Positions 16,070 to 24,709 of a DNA stretch of 44,889 bases are shown in pieces. Location of the stretch: assembly GCA_024399115.1 (NCBI GenBank), contig JAKSHZ010000014.1, forward strand, positions 1 through 44,889, written 5' to 3'. This DNA is from Bacilli bacterium. GTDB taxonomy: Bacteria; Bacillota_I; Bacilli_A; RFN20; CAG-826. Position 1 is the first letter of the stretch; every line of letters begins with the position of its first letter. Below the pieces are notes generated by a model. The model did no database searches. It was not told the DNA's origin and saw nothing but the letters and a program-made list of their open reading frames with translations. The translations under genes were made by a program, and so were the position numbers.

Positions 16070-17377
16070 ATGAGAATGGTAGATTTAATTATCAAGAAAA
16101 GACAAGGTATTGAATTGACTGAAGAAGAAATTCGTTTCTGGATTACTGGATACGTCAATGGAGAAATCCCTGATTATCAAAGTTCAGCTATGCAAATGGC
16201 TATCCTTTTTAAAGGAATGACTAAAAAAGAGACATCTATTTTAACTGACGCCATGGAACATAGTGGCGAAACTTTAGACTTATCTAATATTAATGGAGTT
16301 AAAGTTGATAAACACTCAACTGGAGGAGTTGGAGATAAAACATCTTTGGTCTTAGGACCAATGGTTGCTGCTTGCGGTGGCGTTGTCGCTAAACTTTCAG
16401 GTAGAGGCTTAGGCCATACTGGTGGAACTTTAGACAAGTTAGAATCTATTCCAGGATTAACTATTTCAATTGAAGGTAAAAGATTCGAAGAACAAGTAAA
16501 TAAAATCGGTTTAGCTATTGCTGGACAAACTAAATCTCTTGTTCCAGCTGATAAGAAAATGTACGCACTGCGTGATGTTACCGGAACTGTTGAATCAATT
16601 CCATTAATCGCAGCAAGTGTTATGTCAAAGAAATTGGCTAGTGGATCTGATGCAATTTTATTAGATGTCACTGTTGGTGATGGTGCTTTCATGAAAAATA
16701 TGGATAGCGCTCGTGAATTAGCTCAATTAATGGTCGAAATTGGTAAAAATTTAGGTCGTAATACAAAAGCAATTATTTCTGACATGAGCGAACCTTTAGG
16801 TTTTGCTGTAGGAAACTCATTAGAAGTTAAAGAAGCAATTGCTTCATTACAAGGACATGGACCTAGCGATTTAATGGAACTTTGCTATACCGCTGGAAGT
16901 ATCATGCTTGTCCAATCTGGATTATCTAAAAATGTTGAAGAAGCAAGAAAAGCATTAGAAGAAAATGTTGCAAATGGAAAAGCGTTTGAGAAATTCTGTC
17001 TCATGATAGAAGCTCAAGGTGGTGACATTAGCTACATTAAAGATCCAAGCAAATTTGAAATGGCTAAAAATATCGTTCCAGTATACGCAACTGAAGAAGG
17101 ATATATCTCAAATATCAAGGCTCTTACAATTGGTGTTTCATCTATGAAGTTAGGTGGAGGAAGAGAAACACTTGAAGACACAATTGATATGTCTGCTGGT
17201 ATTGTTTTAGCTAAGAAAATTGGCGATTTCGTTAAAAAAGGCGATATTTTATGCACAATTTACACAAATAAAGATGAGAAAACTTATAAGGAAATTATTC
17301 AAGAAATTCTCTCTGCATACAGTTATTCTCAATTTAAAATCGAGCACACATCTGTTATTAAGGAGGTCATTGAATAA
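16070..17377 (+). CDS. pdp: Pyrimidine-nucleoside phosphorylase
   Basis: This enzyme splits thymidine, deoxyuridine or uridine with phosphate into base and (deoxy)ribose-1-phosphate in pyrimidine salvage. The 435-residue protein contains the family signature SGRGLGHTGGTLDK and KHSTGGVGDKT near the N-terminal half, plus the C-terminal alpha/beta lid domain (DMSAGIVLAKKIGDFVKKGD). The ATG at 16070 (MRMVDLI) matches homologues and has GGTGA 6 nt upstream; an in-frame GTG at 16061 is less likely. It is first in a tight operon: its stop overlaps the dtd start by one base. Confidence 0.95.
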   Translation: MRMVDLIIKKRQGIELTEEEIRFWITGYVNGEIPDYQSSAMQMAILFKGMTKKETSILTDAMEHSGETLDLSNINGVKVDKHSTGGVGDKTSLVLGPMVAACGGVVAKLSGRGLGHTGGTLDKLESIPGLTISIEGKRFEEQVNKIGLAIAGQTKSLVPADKKMYALRDVTGTVESIPLIAASVMSKKLASGSDAILLDVTVGDGAFMKNMDSARELAQLMVEIGKNLGRNTKAIISDMSEPLGFAVGNSLEVKEAIASLQGHGPSDLMELCYTAGSIMLVQSGLSKNVEEARKALEENVANGKAFEKFCLMIEAQGGDISYIKDPSKFEMAKNIVPVYATEEGYISNIKALTIGVSSMKLGGGRETLEDTIDMSAGIVLAKKIGDFVKKGDILCTIYTNKDEKTYKEIIQEILSAYSYSQFKIEHTSVIKEVIE

Positions 17378-17829
17378 TGAGAGTTGTCCTAACTACTGTT
17401 CTTGATGCCTCTGTAACAATTGAAGGAAAATTAGTTGGACAAATCAATCGTGGCTATTGCCTCTTAGTTGGTTTTACTGATGGAGACGATAAGGAAATTG
17501 TCTCAAAAATGGTGGATAAGATTTTGTCATTAAGAGTTTTTCCAGACGAAAAAGGAATGATTAATTTATCGTTACAAGACGTAAATGGTGGCATCTTAAG
17601 TGTTTCACAATTCACTTTATACGCTGATGCATGTAAAGGCAGAAGACCATCGTTTGTTTATGCTTTACGTCCTGGAGAAGCTGAACCACTTTATGATTAT
17701 TTCAACACACTTTTAGAAGAAAGATTTGGACCTATTTCTACTGGTGTATTCGGTGCTGATATGCACGTTAAATCTACAAATGAAGGTCCGTTCACACTTA
17801 TCTTAGATAGCAAGGAATTATTTAAATAA
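17377..17829 (+). CDS. dtd: D-aminoacyl-tRNA deacylase
   Basis: DTD removes D-amino acids (and glycine mischarged on tRNA-Ala) from tRNAs. The 150-residue protein has the two active-site motifs: SQFTLYAD (78-85) and N-E-G-P-F-T near the C-terminus, where the usual cross-subunit Gly-cisPro is G-P. Length is normal. It overlaps the pdp stop by one base and ends overlapping mnmA by one base (TAATG at both joints), so translation should be coupled. Its place just before mnmA and the alaS unit is notable, since DTD proofreads Gly-tRNA-Ala. Confidence 0.95.
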   Translation: MRVVLTTVLDASVTIEGKLVGQINRGYCLLVGFTDGDDKEIVSKMVDKILSLRVFPDEKGMINLSLQDVNGGILSVSQFTLYADACKGRRPSFVYALRPGEAEPLYDYFNTLLEERFGPISTGVFGADMHVKSTNEGPFTLILDSKELFK

Positions 17830-18959
17830 TGAAAAAGGTTTTATTAGGATTATCTGGCGGAGTTGATAGTGCTGTTGCAGCTCATCTTTTGTTAAAACAA
17901 GGATATGATGTAACAGGTTGTTTTATGCGTAACTGGGATGCTCTTGCAGAAGGAGATTATCTTGGAAATCCAACAATTAATAACTCTCAATGTCCACAAG
18001 AAAAAGACTACGATGACGCAGTTGCAGTGGCTAATAAACTTGGAATTAAATTCATTAGAATTGATTATATCAAAGAATATTGGGATAACGTTTTCTCTTA
18101 TCTAATAAGAGAATATGAATGTGGAAGAACTCCAAATCCTGATATTTTCTGTAATAAATATATTAAATTCGGACCATTTTTAAAGTACGCTCGTGACAAT
18201 GGTTACGACTATATCGCAATGGGCCATTATGCAAAAAGAATTGATAAGGATGGTAAGACATATTTAGCAAAATGTTTCGACCAAAATAAGGATCAAACTT
18301 ATTTCCTTTCTCAAATTGATCAATCTCAAGTTTCATTCTGTTTATTCCCTCTTGGAGATATAGATAAAGCTGAAGTTAGAGCTATTGCTCATGAACTTAA
18401 TTTAGAGTCAGTCATGAACAAGAAAGACTCTACTGGTGTTTGCTTTATCGGAGAAAGAAATTTCAAAGAATTCTTAAAGAATTATATCCCTGCTCAAAAT
18501 GGAAAAATCGTAGATATCGAAACTAATAGAGTCATCGGCCATCATGAAGGCGCGATGTATTACACAATTGGTCAAAGAAAAGGCTTAGGCATTGGTGGAA
18601 TCAAAGGTGAAGAAGCTAAAGGCTGGTTCGTAGTTAAAAAAGATATCAAAAAGAACATCGTTTATTGTCAAAGTGGCGACGAAAACGACTGGTTACTTTC
18701 TGATTCTTGCACAATTACAAATCTTAACTGGATCACTGATTTACCAACACTTAACAAAGTTATCGGTGCGAAATTTAGATATCGTCAACCAGATAACGAT
18801 GTAAAAATTGTCGAAATTGGAGAAGACTATGCAAAAGTAGAATTTGTTAATCCAATTAAGGCAGTGACTCCTGGACAAGCTGCAGTTTTCTATGATGATG
18901 GAATCTGCCTTGGTGGAGGTTTAATTGATAAAGTTTTCTACAAAGGAAAAGAAAGATAA
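17829..18959 (+). CDS. mnmA: tRNA 2-thiouridine(34) synthase
   Basis: MnmA activates C2 of U34 in Glu, Gln and Lys tRNAs with ATP and inserts sulfur supplied by a relay. The 376-residue protein shows the PP-loop GLSGGVDS (7-14), the first catalytic Cys in NPDIFCNKY (C108), and the second in TGVCFIG (C205). The C-terminal barrel domain is complete (GQRKGLGIGG, TPGQAAVFYDD). It is third in the pdp-dtd-mnmA operon, and ends in a terminator just before the alanine T-box. Confidence 0.96.
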   Translation: MKKVLLGLSGGVDSAVAAHLLLKQGYDVTGCFMRNWDALAEGDYLGNPTINNSQCPQEKDYDDAVAVANKLGIKFIRIDYIKEYWDNVFSYLIREYECGRTPNPDIFCNKYIKFGPFLKYARDNGYDYIAMGHYAKRIDKDGKTYLAKCFDQNKDQTYFLSQIDQSQVSFCLFPLGDIDKAEVRAIAHELNLESVMNKKDSTGVCFIGERNFKEFLKNYIPAQNGKIVDIETNRVIGHHEGAMYYTIGQRKGLGIGGIKGEEAKGWFVVKKDIKKNIVYCQSGDENDWLLSDSCTITNLNWITDLPTLNKVIGAKFRYRQPDNDVKIVEIGEDYAKVEFVNPIKAVTPGQAAVFYDDGICLGGGLIDKVFYKGKER

Positions 18960-18975
18960 TTAATCTTTTCTTTTT
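18947..18975 (+). terminator. Terminator at the end of the pdp-dtd-mnmA operon
   Basis: AAAAG-AAAGAT / ATCTTT-t-CTTTT make an 11-bp mostly A-U stem with one bulged T, ending in T5. The stop codon lies in the hairpin. The stem is weak in G/C, so termination may be partial. Confidence 0.55.
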
Positions 18976-18998
18976 ATAACTTTGTATGATAAATTATT

Positions 18999-19208
18999 AA
19001 CAAGCAGGAAAATAAGCTATCGATTCTTTACTAGAGAGCGCTACATGGTGGAAATGCGTTAAGGATAAATAGTGGGCTACTTCCGAAGAATCTGGGTAAT
19101 GCCGGACGTCTCAATACGATAGTTTGATAATTAAGAGCGTAACACAATAGTGTTCGAAATAGGATGGTAACGCGGTTATTAATCGTTCCTAGTTATAGGA
19201 ACTTTTTT
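18999..19208 (+). ncRNA. T-box leader (alanine) controlling alaS
   Basis: A T-box senses uncharged tRNA and prevents termination upstream of the aminoacyl-tRNA synthetase gene. Visible elements are Stem I pieces AGAGAG (19033-19038) and GGTGGAAA (19047-19054), and a candidate specifier GCT (Ala, 19076-19078) followed by A. A small stem III hairpin (AACAC / GTGTT) precedes the T-box bulge AGGATGGTAACGCGG (19161-19175), whose TGGT (19165-19168) would pair with the ACCA end of tRNA-Ala. The terminator GTTCCTA / TAGGAAC (19185-19202) plus T6 follows. The bulge differs from the usual GGTGGNACCGCG core (AAC for ACC). TATGAT at 18985-18990 may be its -10 box. Confidence 0.88.
19185..19208 (+). terminator. 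Regulated terminator of the alanine T-box
   Basis: A 7-bp stem GTTCCTA / TAGGAAC with loop GTTA and six T. The 5' arm (TTCCT) can instead pair with AGGA of the T-box, giving the antiterminator. Confidence 0.88.
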
Positions 19209-19228
19209 ATTTATTGGAGGTAAAAGAC

Positions 19229-21835
19229 ATGAGATACATGACTTCAACTGAAATCAGACAAATGTGGTTAGACTTTTTTAAGAGCAAAGGTCACCACGTG
19301 GAAAAAGGCGCAAGCTTAATTCCAAAGAACGATCCAACATTGTTATGGATTAATGCAGGTGTCGCTGCACTTAAAAAATATTTTGATGGTAGTGAAATTC
19401 CACCTTCAAGAAGGATCACAAACGCACAAAAATGTATTAGAACTAACGATATCGAAAATGTCGGTGACGCAACTCACCATACATTCTTTGAAATGTTAGG
19501 TAACTTCTCAATTGGTGACTACTTTAGAAACGAAGTAATTCCATGGGCAGTCGAGCTCTTAACAAGTGAAAAATGGTTCGGTTTTCCTAAGGAAAAACTT
19601 TATATGACATATCATCCAGATGATTTAGCAACTAAGAAATGCTGGATGGACGCTGGTATTGAAGAGAGTCACTTAATTAAGAAAGAAGATAACTTCTGGG
19701 AAATCGGTGAAGGTCCTTGTGGACCTGATACAGAAATTCACTTCGATAGAGGTGAAGCTTTTGATCCTGACCATATCGGTATTAAATTACTTGAAGATGA
19801 TATGGAAGGTAACTTCAGATATGTTGAAATTTGGAACATCGTTTTCTCTCAATTCAACAGTGAACCAGGTAAAAAGAGAAGTGAATATAAAGAACTTCCA
19901 AGCAAAAACATCGATACAGGTGCTGGCTTAGAAAGATTCGTAAACGTCATCCAAGGAAAAGAAACAAACTTTGAAACTGACTTATTCTGGCCAATAATCG
20001 AAACTGTTCAAGAAATCTCTGGTAAAAAGTACGAAGAGAATAAACGTGCATTCAGAGTTATCGCTGACCACATTAGAGCAATCACTTTCGCAACAAGCGA
20101 TGGCGAAATGTTCTCTAACGAAGGTAGAGGCTACGTTTTACGTAGATTGCTCAGACGTGCAGAAAGATTTGGTCGTGTTTTAGGTATCAACAAGCCATTC
20201 TTATATTCTTTAGTTCCAGTAGTAGTTAACAAAATGAACACTTATTATCCTTATTTAAATGATAAGCAAGAATTCGTTAGCAAGATTATTAAAGCTGAAG
20301 AAGAAAAATTCTTAAAGACTCTTGATAATGGCGAAGCATTATTAAAGAAAGAAATCGAAGGTTCAAGCGTTCTTTCAGGCGAAAGCATGTTCAAACTTTA
20401 TGATACATATGGTTTCCCAAAAGAATTAACAATCGAAATCTGCAAAGAATCAGGTGTTAAAGTTGATTTAGAAGTCTTTGAAAAATTAATGAAAGAACAA
20501 AAAGATAGAGCAAGAGCTGCTAGAAGCGACGCTCAATCTATGAATAAACAATCTAAGGATTTAATGGATTGTACAGTTAAATCAGAATTCACTTATGGAT
20601 CAACTCCAATCGATGCAACTGTAATCGCAATCTTCAAAGATGGTGAAAAAGTTGACGTCATCGATGGCGAAGGTGATGTCATGTTTGATAAGACTATTTT
20701 CTACGCTGAAAGTGGTGGTCAAGTTTGTGACACAGGTGAAATCGAAAATAAAGAAACTAACGGTCGTGTTACTAATGTAATTAAGGCTCCAAATAAGCAA
20801 CATTTACATCACGTCACATTAACCTACGGTGAAATCAAAGTTGGTGATTTTTTAACTCTTAAAATTGACGAACAAAAGAGAAAAAATATCGCTCGTAACC
20901 ACTCAAGTGTTCACCTTTTACAAGAAGCTTTAATGGAAGTTTTAGGTGATCACATCACTCAACAAGGTAGCTATGTTACAGCTGAATATTCTCACTTTGA
21001 CTTCAATCACTTTGAAAAGATTACAAGTGAACAATTAGCTGAAGTTGAAAGAAAAGTTAATAACTGGATCAATGAAGGTATCTCAGGCGAAACTAAGGTT
21101 CTTCCAATTGAAGAAGCAAAGAAACTCGGCGCAAAAGCTTTATTTGATGAAAAGTATGGAGATGTCGTTAGAGTTGTTTGCTTTGGTGATGTCAGTAGAG
21201 AATTCTGTGGTGGTACTCATGTAACTAATACATCTGATATTGGTGCATTCGTTATTGAATATGAAGAGTCAGTTGCTGCAGGAATTCGTAGAATTCAAGC
21301 AAGATCATCATATGGTGCATACGAACTTTTAAAGGCTCGTGAAACTATGTTAGCAAGAACAAGAGATTCATTAGGTGTTGCTTCATTTGCAGAAGTCGCT
21401 CCTAAATTAAACTCATTACTTGCTGAAAAAGACGCACTCAAAAAACAAGTTGAAATGCTTAACAATAAGCTTGCAAGCGCATCTGCTAAGAGCTTAGTTA
21501 ATGAATATAAAGAAGTTAACGGTTATAAAGTTTTAACAAAATTCGTTAGTGGTACAGCAAGAGCTAACTTAATGTCATTAGTTGATATGTTAAAGCAAGG
21601 TGTTGATAACTACGTCATCTCTTTAGTTGGTGATGAAAACGGAAACTATCCAATCGTAGTTGCTTGTTCACAAAAAGCAGTTAAATCAGGTATCATGGCT
21701 GGTAACTTAGTAAGAGAAATCGCAAATAACCTACAAGGTTCAGGCGGTGGTAGACCAGATATGGCAAGTGGTGCTGGTAAAAATATTGACAATATTTCTT
21801 CAGCATTCGACGCAGTTTTAGCTAAGGTTAAATAA
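19229..21835 (+). CDS. alaS: Alanyl-tRNA synthetase
   Basis: This 868-residue class II synthetase has the order catalytic core, tRNA-binding domain, editing domain and C-Ala domain. The N-terminus is typical (STEIRQMWLDFFKSKGH). The editing-site zinc ligands are HSSVH (H558, H562) and CGGTH (C660, H664). The C-terminus ends with the DHHA1-type GGGRPDMASGAG. The ATG at 19229 is chosen because GGAGG lies 8 nt upstream; an in-frame TTG at 19214 overlaps the ribosome-binding site and is unlikely. Expression should respond to uncharged tRNA-Ala through the T-box. The ruvX start overlaps its stop by one base. Confidence 0.98.
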   Translation: MRYMTSTEIRQMWLDFFKSKGHHVEKGASLIPKNDPTLLWINAGVAALKKYFDGSEIPPSRRITNAQKCIRTNDIENVGDATHHTFFEMLGNFSIGDYFRNEVIPWAVELLTSEKWFGFPKEKLYMTYHPDDLATKKCWMDAGIEESHLIKKEDNFWEIGEGPCGPDTEIHFDRGEAFDPDHIGIKLLEDDMEGNFRYVEIWNIVFSQFNSEPGKKRSEYKELPSKNIDTGAGLERFVNVIQGKETNFETDLFWPIIETVQEISGKKYEENKRAFRVIADHIRAITFATSDGEMFSNEGRGYVLRRLLRRAERFGRVLGINKPFLYSLVPVVVNKMNTYYPYLNDKQEFVSKIIKAEEEKFLKTLDNGEALLKKEIEGSSVLSGESMFKLYDTYGFPKELTIEICKESGVKVDLEVFEKLMKEQKDRARAARSDAQSMNKQSKDLMDCTVKSEFTYGSTPIDATVIAIFKDGEKVDVIDGEGDVMFDKTIFYAESGGQVCDTGEIENKETNGRVTNVIKAPNKQHLHHVTLTYGEIKVGDFLTLKIDEQKRKNIARNHSSVHLLQEALMEVLGDHITQQGSYVTAEYSHFDFNHFEKITSEQLAEVERKVNNWINEGISGETKVLPIEEAKKLGAKALFDEKYGDVVRVVCFGDVSREFCGGTHVTNTSDIGAFVIEYEESVAAGIRRIQARSSYGAYELLKARETMLARTRDSLGVASFAEVAPKLNSLLAEKDALKKQVEMLNNKLASASAKSLVNEYKEVNGYKVLTKFVSGTARANLMSLVDMLKQGVDNYVISLVGDENGNYPIVVACSQKAVKSGIMAGNLVREIANNLQGSGGGRPDMASGAGKNIDNISSAFDAVLAKVK

Positions 21836-22260
21836 TGAAAAAGTATCTCGGTTTAGATCTTGGCACAGTAACATTAGGAATCGCAAAAAGCGACTCTCTA
21901 GGATTTGTCCATCAAGTTGAAACATTTAGATTTCCTAAGACTCAATTTGTCTTAGCAAGAAAAAGAGTGTATCAACTTTGTGAAGAACTTGAAATCTCAG
22001 ATTTAGTTCTCGGACTTCCTAGACACCTTAATAACACTGATAGCGAAATGAGCAAAAATGTTGAACGCTTTAGAGATGATTTACTTAGCGAACACCCAGA
22101 ACTCACTGTTGAGCTTGTAGACGAACGTCTTTCTAGCGTGAGCGCTAATAACTTTATTTCTATGAGTGGTATGAATCACACACAAAGAAAAAATAATGTT
22201 GATGCAATTGCAGCGTCAATCATATTGGATACATTTTTAAGAATGAAAGGAGTTAACTAA
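21835..22260 (+). CDS. ruvX: Holliday junction resolvase-like / pre-16S rRNA nuclease YqgF
   Basis: This 141-residue RNase H-fold protein is of the YqgF family, implicated in 5'-end maturation of 16S rRNA and possibly in junction resolution. The conserved acidic motifs are DLGTVTLGIA (D8), VDERLSS (D/E near 98) and VDAIAASIIL near the C-terminus. It overlaps alaS by one base (TAATG). The alaS-ruvX-DUF1292 order is the one found in Bacillus, so the call is supported by both sequence and context. Confidence 0.94.
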   Translation: MKKYLGLDLGTVTLGIAKSDSLGFVHQVETFRFPKTQFVLARKRVYQLCEELEISDLVLGLPRHLNNTDSEMSKNVERFRDDLLSEHPELTVELVDERLSSVSANNFISMSGMNHTQRKNNVDAIAASIILDTFLRMKGVN

Positions 22261-22261
22261 T

Positions 22262-22531
22262 ATGGAATTACAAAACGATAACGAAATGGTTGTTACCGAT
22301 AACGAAGGCAAAGAACATTTAATGCACATTCTTTTTACTTATGATAACGAAGAAAGAGAATGCTCATACGTCTTCTTCTATGAAGTAGGAGACAAAGACG
22401 AAAACGTCATGGTCATGAGATATACTTCAGAAGGCGAACTTGAAGAAATCGACAACGACGAAGAATACGACGAAGTCGAAGAAGTCTTTAACGCTTGGCA
22501 AGAAGATCCAAAGATTCAAGAGATTAAGTAA
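22262..22531 (+). CDS. DUF1292 (YrzB) family acidic protein
   Basis: This 89-residue, highly acidic protein has the DUF1292 pattern: an N-terminal D-N-E-G-K-E-H strand, a Y-V-F-F-Y-E strand and the late E-E-V-F-N-A-W. Function is unknown, and family members sit downstream of ruvX throughout the Firmicutes. AAAGGAG at 22247-22253 supports the start. Its TAA abuts the TTA of the convergent chrA gene with no base between, so the operon terminator must lie inside that gene (see 22545-22597). Confidence 0.92.
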   Translation: MELQNDNEMVVTDNEGKEHLMHILFTYDNEERECSYVFFYEVGDKDENVMVMRYTSEGELEEIDNDEEYDEVEEVFNAWQEDPKIQEIK

Positions 22532-23095
22532 TTAGAAAATAATTAAGCCCAATAGTCCACTTAAAAGTAAAATCAAAATTGGATTAAGGGCTTTTTTGTT
22601 TACCTTTTTATATAAAATAACGTAGAAACCTAATGAAATAATTAATCCGAAAGCTTGTCTATTAAATGATTGAATAGCTCCATCAGTATATGGAATGACA
22701 GCTTTAAATAAGAAAGTAATTGCAGTTGAAAGGATAAGCGCCATAACAACTGGTCTTACTCCAAATAATGCACCTTTGACATACTTGTTATTTAAGAATT
22801 TGTTTAAAATTATTGCAACAATAATAATGATAATTAATGAAGGAAGTACAACTCCTAAAGTTGCACAAACCGAACCAAAAATGCCGCCTACTCTACTTCC
22901 AATAAATGTAGCAATATTGATAGCAAATGGACCAGGAGTCATCTCGCTAATCGCGATAAAATTTTGAAGTTCAGAAATGCTCATCCATCCCTTTGCGGTA
23001 ACTTGTTCTGTGATCATTGGAATCATCGCATAACCGCCACCAAAAGTGAAAAGTCCGATTAAAAAGAAAGTATAAAACAATGTTAAATAAATCAT
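22532..23095 (-). CDS. chrA: Chromate transporter family, second half-size subunit
   Basis: This 187-residue membrane protein has one CHR domain: the motif GLFTFGGGYAMIP near the N-terminus, then T-P-G-P-F-A-I-N-I-A-T-F, and five to six hydrophobic segments. Half-size CHR proteins work in pairs of opposite topology. The partner is directly upstream and overlaps by 4 nt. CHR proteins export chromate in some bacteria, but the natural substrate in anaerobic gut-type organisms is unknown. The 3' end carries a plus-strand terminator for the facing operon. Confidence 0.88.
   Translation of the reverse strand: MIYLTLFYTFFLIGLFTFGGGYAMIPMITEQVTAKGWMSISELQNFIAISEMTPGPFAINIATFIGSRVGGIFGSVCATLGVVLPSLIIIIIVAIILNKFLNNKYVKGALFGVRPVVMALILSTAITFLFKAVIPYTDGAIQSFNRQAFGLIISLGFYVILYKKVNKKALNPILILLLSGLLGLIIF
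22545..22597 (+). terminator. Candidate terminator of the alaS operon inside chrA
   Basis: AAGCCC (22545-22550) pairs with GGGCTT (22588-22593), continued by AGTCC / GGATT with a small internal loop and a ~22-nt apical loop, and followed by six T. It lies 14 nt past the DUF1292 stop, within the antisense strand of chrA. The long loop makes it less certain than the others. Confidence 0.5.
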
Positions 23096-23676
23096 TTTCT
23101 CTTTCCTTTCAAAATGGTTTCAGTAACGATTCCAAACACAAATCCGAATAGAATCAAAAGTAGTGTAAAGAATGGGATAGTTATTTCTAAGAAATAGTTA
23201 ATAATTAAATATGTAGAAATCACTATAAATAAAATAGTGGTAGAAAGATTAAGTTTGATAGTCTTTTTGAGTTTGAAAAATGCATTAGCGATTAAAATTA
23301 TAACACCAATTGATAAGCCCTTAAAAATAGACTTAACAAATCCAATCGCCATGAATTGTTCATAGAATAACGAGATAACAAAAATAATTAAAAACGAAGG
23401 AATAACTAAACCTAGAGTAGCGAATATTGAACCTAAGACACCAGCAACTTTATAACCGATAAATGTAGCTGAGTTTACAGCTATTGGTCCAGGTGTGCTT
23501 TCTGCAACAGCGATGATATCTACGATCTCTTCATTGGTAATCCAATGTTTCTTTTCAACTGTTTCTTTTTGGATTAATGGAATCATCGCGTAACCCCCAC
23601 CAAAAGTAAAAACTCCTACTTTCATGAAAGTTAGCATTAGCTCTATCAAATTTAAAAATTTGTTTTTATTTTTCAC
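23092..23676 (-). CDS. chrA: Chromate transporter family, first half-size subunit
   Basis: This 194-residue single-CHR-domain membrane protein has GVFTFGGGYAMIPLI near the N-terminus and S-T-P-G-P-I-A-V-N-S-A-T-F, with about six hydrophobic segments. It is paralogous to the downstream gene and overlaps it by 4 nt (ATGA-type), as expected for the two halves of one transporter. The start is a GTG with no Shine-Dalgarno; TATAAT on the minus strand (23689-23684) is only 7 nt upstream, so the mRNA is predicted leaderless with a GTG start. The substrate is unproven. Confidence 0.88.
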   Translation of the reverse strand: MKNKNKFLNLIELMLTFMKVGVFTFGGGYAMIPLIQKETVEKKHWITNEEIVDIIAVAESTPGPIAVNSATFIGYKVAGVLGSIFATLGLVIPSFLIIFVISLFYEQFMAIGFVKSIFKGLSIGVIILIANAFFKLKKTIKLNLSTTILFIVISTYLIINYFLEITIPFFTLLLILFGFVFGIVTETILKGKRK

Positions 23677-23683
23677 GATTTCA

Positions 23684-23689
23684 ATTATA
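23684..23689 (-). promoter_or_regulatory. -10 box of the chrA pair, predicted leaderless
   Basis: A perfect TATAAT on the minus strand ends 7 nt before the GTG start. No good -35 is visible. Confidence 0.5.
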
Positions 23690-23836
23690 TATGTTTTTAA
23701 ATCTTAAAGGTAGTTTATAATGTTTCAGTTTTGTTTCTACCAATAACTTAAATGAATAATTATAATATTAAGTCTTTTTAATAAAATGGTATTAAATTTT
23801 AATATATTAGATTGGCGAATTATTTGTGAATTTTAA

Positions 23837-23864
23837 TTGACATTTATTCTTATTGAAATATAAA
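23837..23864 (+). promoter_or_regulatory. Promoter of the lipoprotein gene
   Basis: TTGACA (23837-23842, consensus), a 16-nt spacer and TATAAA (23859-23864); TAAAAT at an 18-nt spacer is an alternative. The leader is short and has a strong AGAAGGGGG ribosome-binding site. Confidence 0.7.
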
Positions 23865-23895
23865 ATTTTTTGAAAATAAGGTGAGAAGGGGGAAT

Positions 23896-24642
23896 ATGGT
23901 TAACAAATTTTTACATAAAAATATTTTACTAGGTACAATACTTCTGATAGATATTTTTTCTATTTCCGGATGTAGTAACAATCCAAAAATATACATTGAT
24001 GGATATTTTGAATATATTATTTTAGAGCCAGGCAACTATTGGTATAGAGGAGAAAAAGAGTCGGTAGCAATTATAGGATTTACTGAATCTGCATTAATTC
24101 AAGAAACAATTATTATTCCAAAGACAATTAACAACATTCCTGTAGAACATTTGGGCTACACTGGTGCTAATGGGGCTCATGCAAAGACTTATATTTATTA
24201 TCCAGAGATTGAAGGAAAAGCTAATTTAAAGAATATTTATTTTTATGATAATATCGTTGAATTCACAACTATTTTGTATGATTCTGATTCAAATGATTCT
24301 TCTAAACTCAATGTGTTTTGTTGCTCAAAGAATCGATATTTTAGTGCAAATAATGAGAATTTAAACATTTTTTGTTATAACACCAAAAACTACGGAATTT
24401 ACTGTGGATATTATTTGCCTAATGTCGTTTACTCATACAATGTACCAAAAGACGAATATTATTTTATGGACAAAGTATCCGTTGGCGATGTATTAGAAGA
24501 GCCAAAAGAACCTAGTTATGAGGGATATTCTTTTACAGGTTGGTATTTAGAGCCTGAATGCATTAATAAATATGGGTTTCAAAATACCATTAACTTAGAT
24601 GATGATAGCATTTTATTCCTATATGCCGGATGGGAAAAATAG
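23896..24642 (+). CDS. Surface lipoprotein with C-terminal InlB B-repeat-like (Listeria-Bacteroides) domain
   Basis: The 248-residue product begins with a lipoprotein signal: basic VNKFLHK, a hydrophobic core, and the lipobox I-S-G-C with the lipidated Cys at about residue 26. Mature protein: a central domain (about 35-175) without a family I recognise, then a C-terminal module of the Flg_new/InlB type (Y-N-V-P, E-P-K-E-P-S-Y-E-G-Y-S-F-T-G-W-Y, ending L-Y-A-G-W). Such beta-grasp repeats usually stack in adhesins; here there is one copy ending the protein. The ATG at 23896 is chosen over the in-frame GTG at 23881 because AAGGGGG lies just upstream of it. It is flanked by chrA and a remnant, in an accessory, AT-richer stretch. 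Confidence 0.75.
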   Translation: MVNKFLHKNILLGTILLIDIFSISGCSNNPKIYIDGYFEYIILEPGNYWYRGEKESVAIIGFTESALIQETIIIPKTINNIPVEHLGYTGANGAHAKTYIYYPEIEGKANLKNIYFYDNIVEFTTILYDSDSNDSSKLNVFCCSKNRYFSANNENLNIFCYNTKNYGIYCGYYLPNVVYSYNVPKDEYYFMDKVSVGDVLEEPKEPSYEGYSFTGWYLEPECINKYGFQNTINLDDDSILFLYAGWEK

Positions 24643-24709
24643 TTTCTATTATCCAAATTCAACTTTATTTTTAATTTTTATAAGAAAACATAATGAAAAG
24701 GGTTTTTTC

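Noticed and set aside
16177..16692. 171-codon open frame antisense to pdp
   Set aside because: It is a shadow of the conserved pdp codons and has no promoter or family signature.
19214..19228. TTG start for alaS
   Set aside because: TTG overlaps the GGAGG site that serves ATG 19229.
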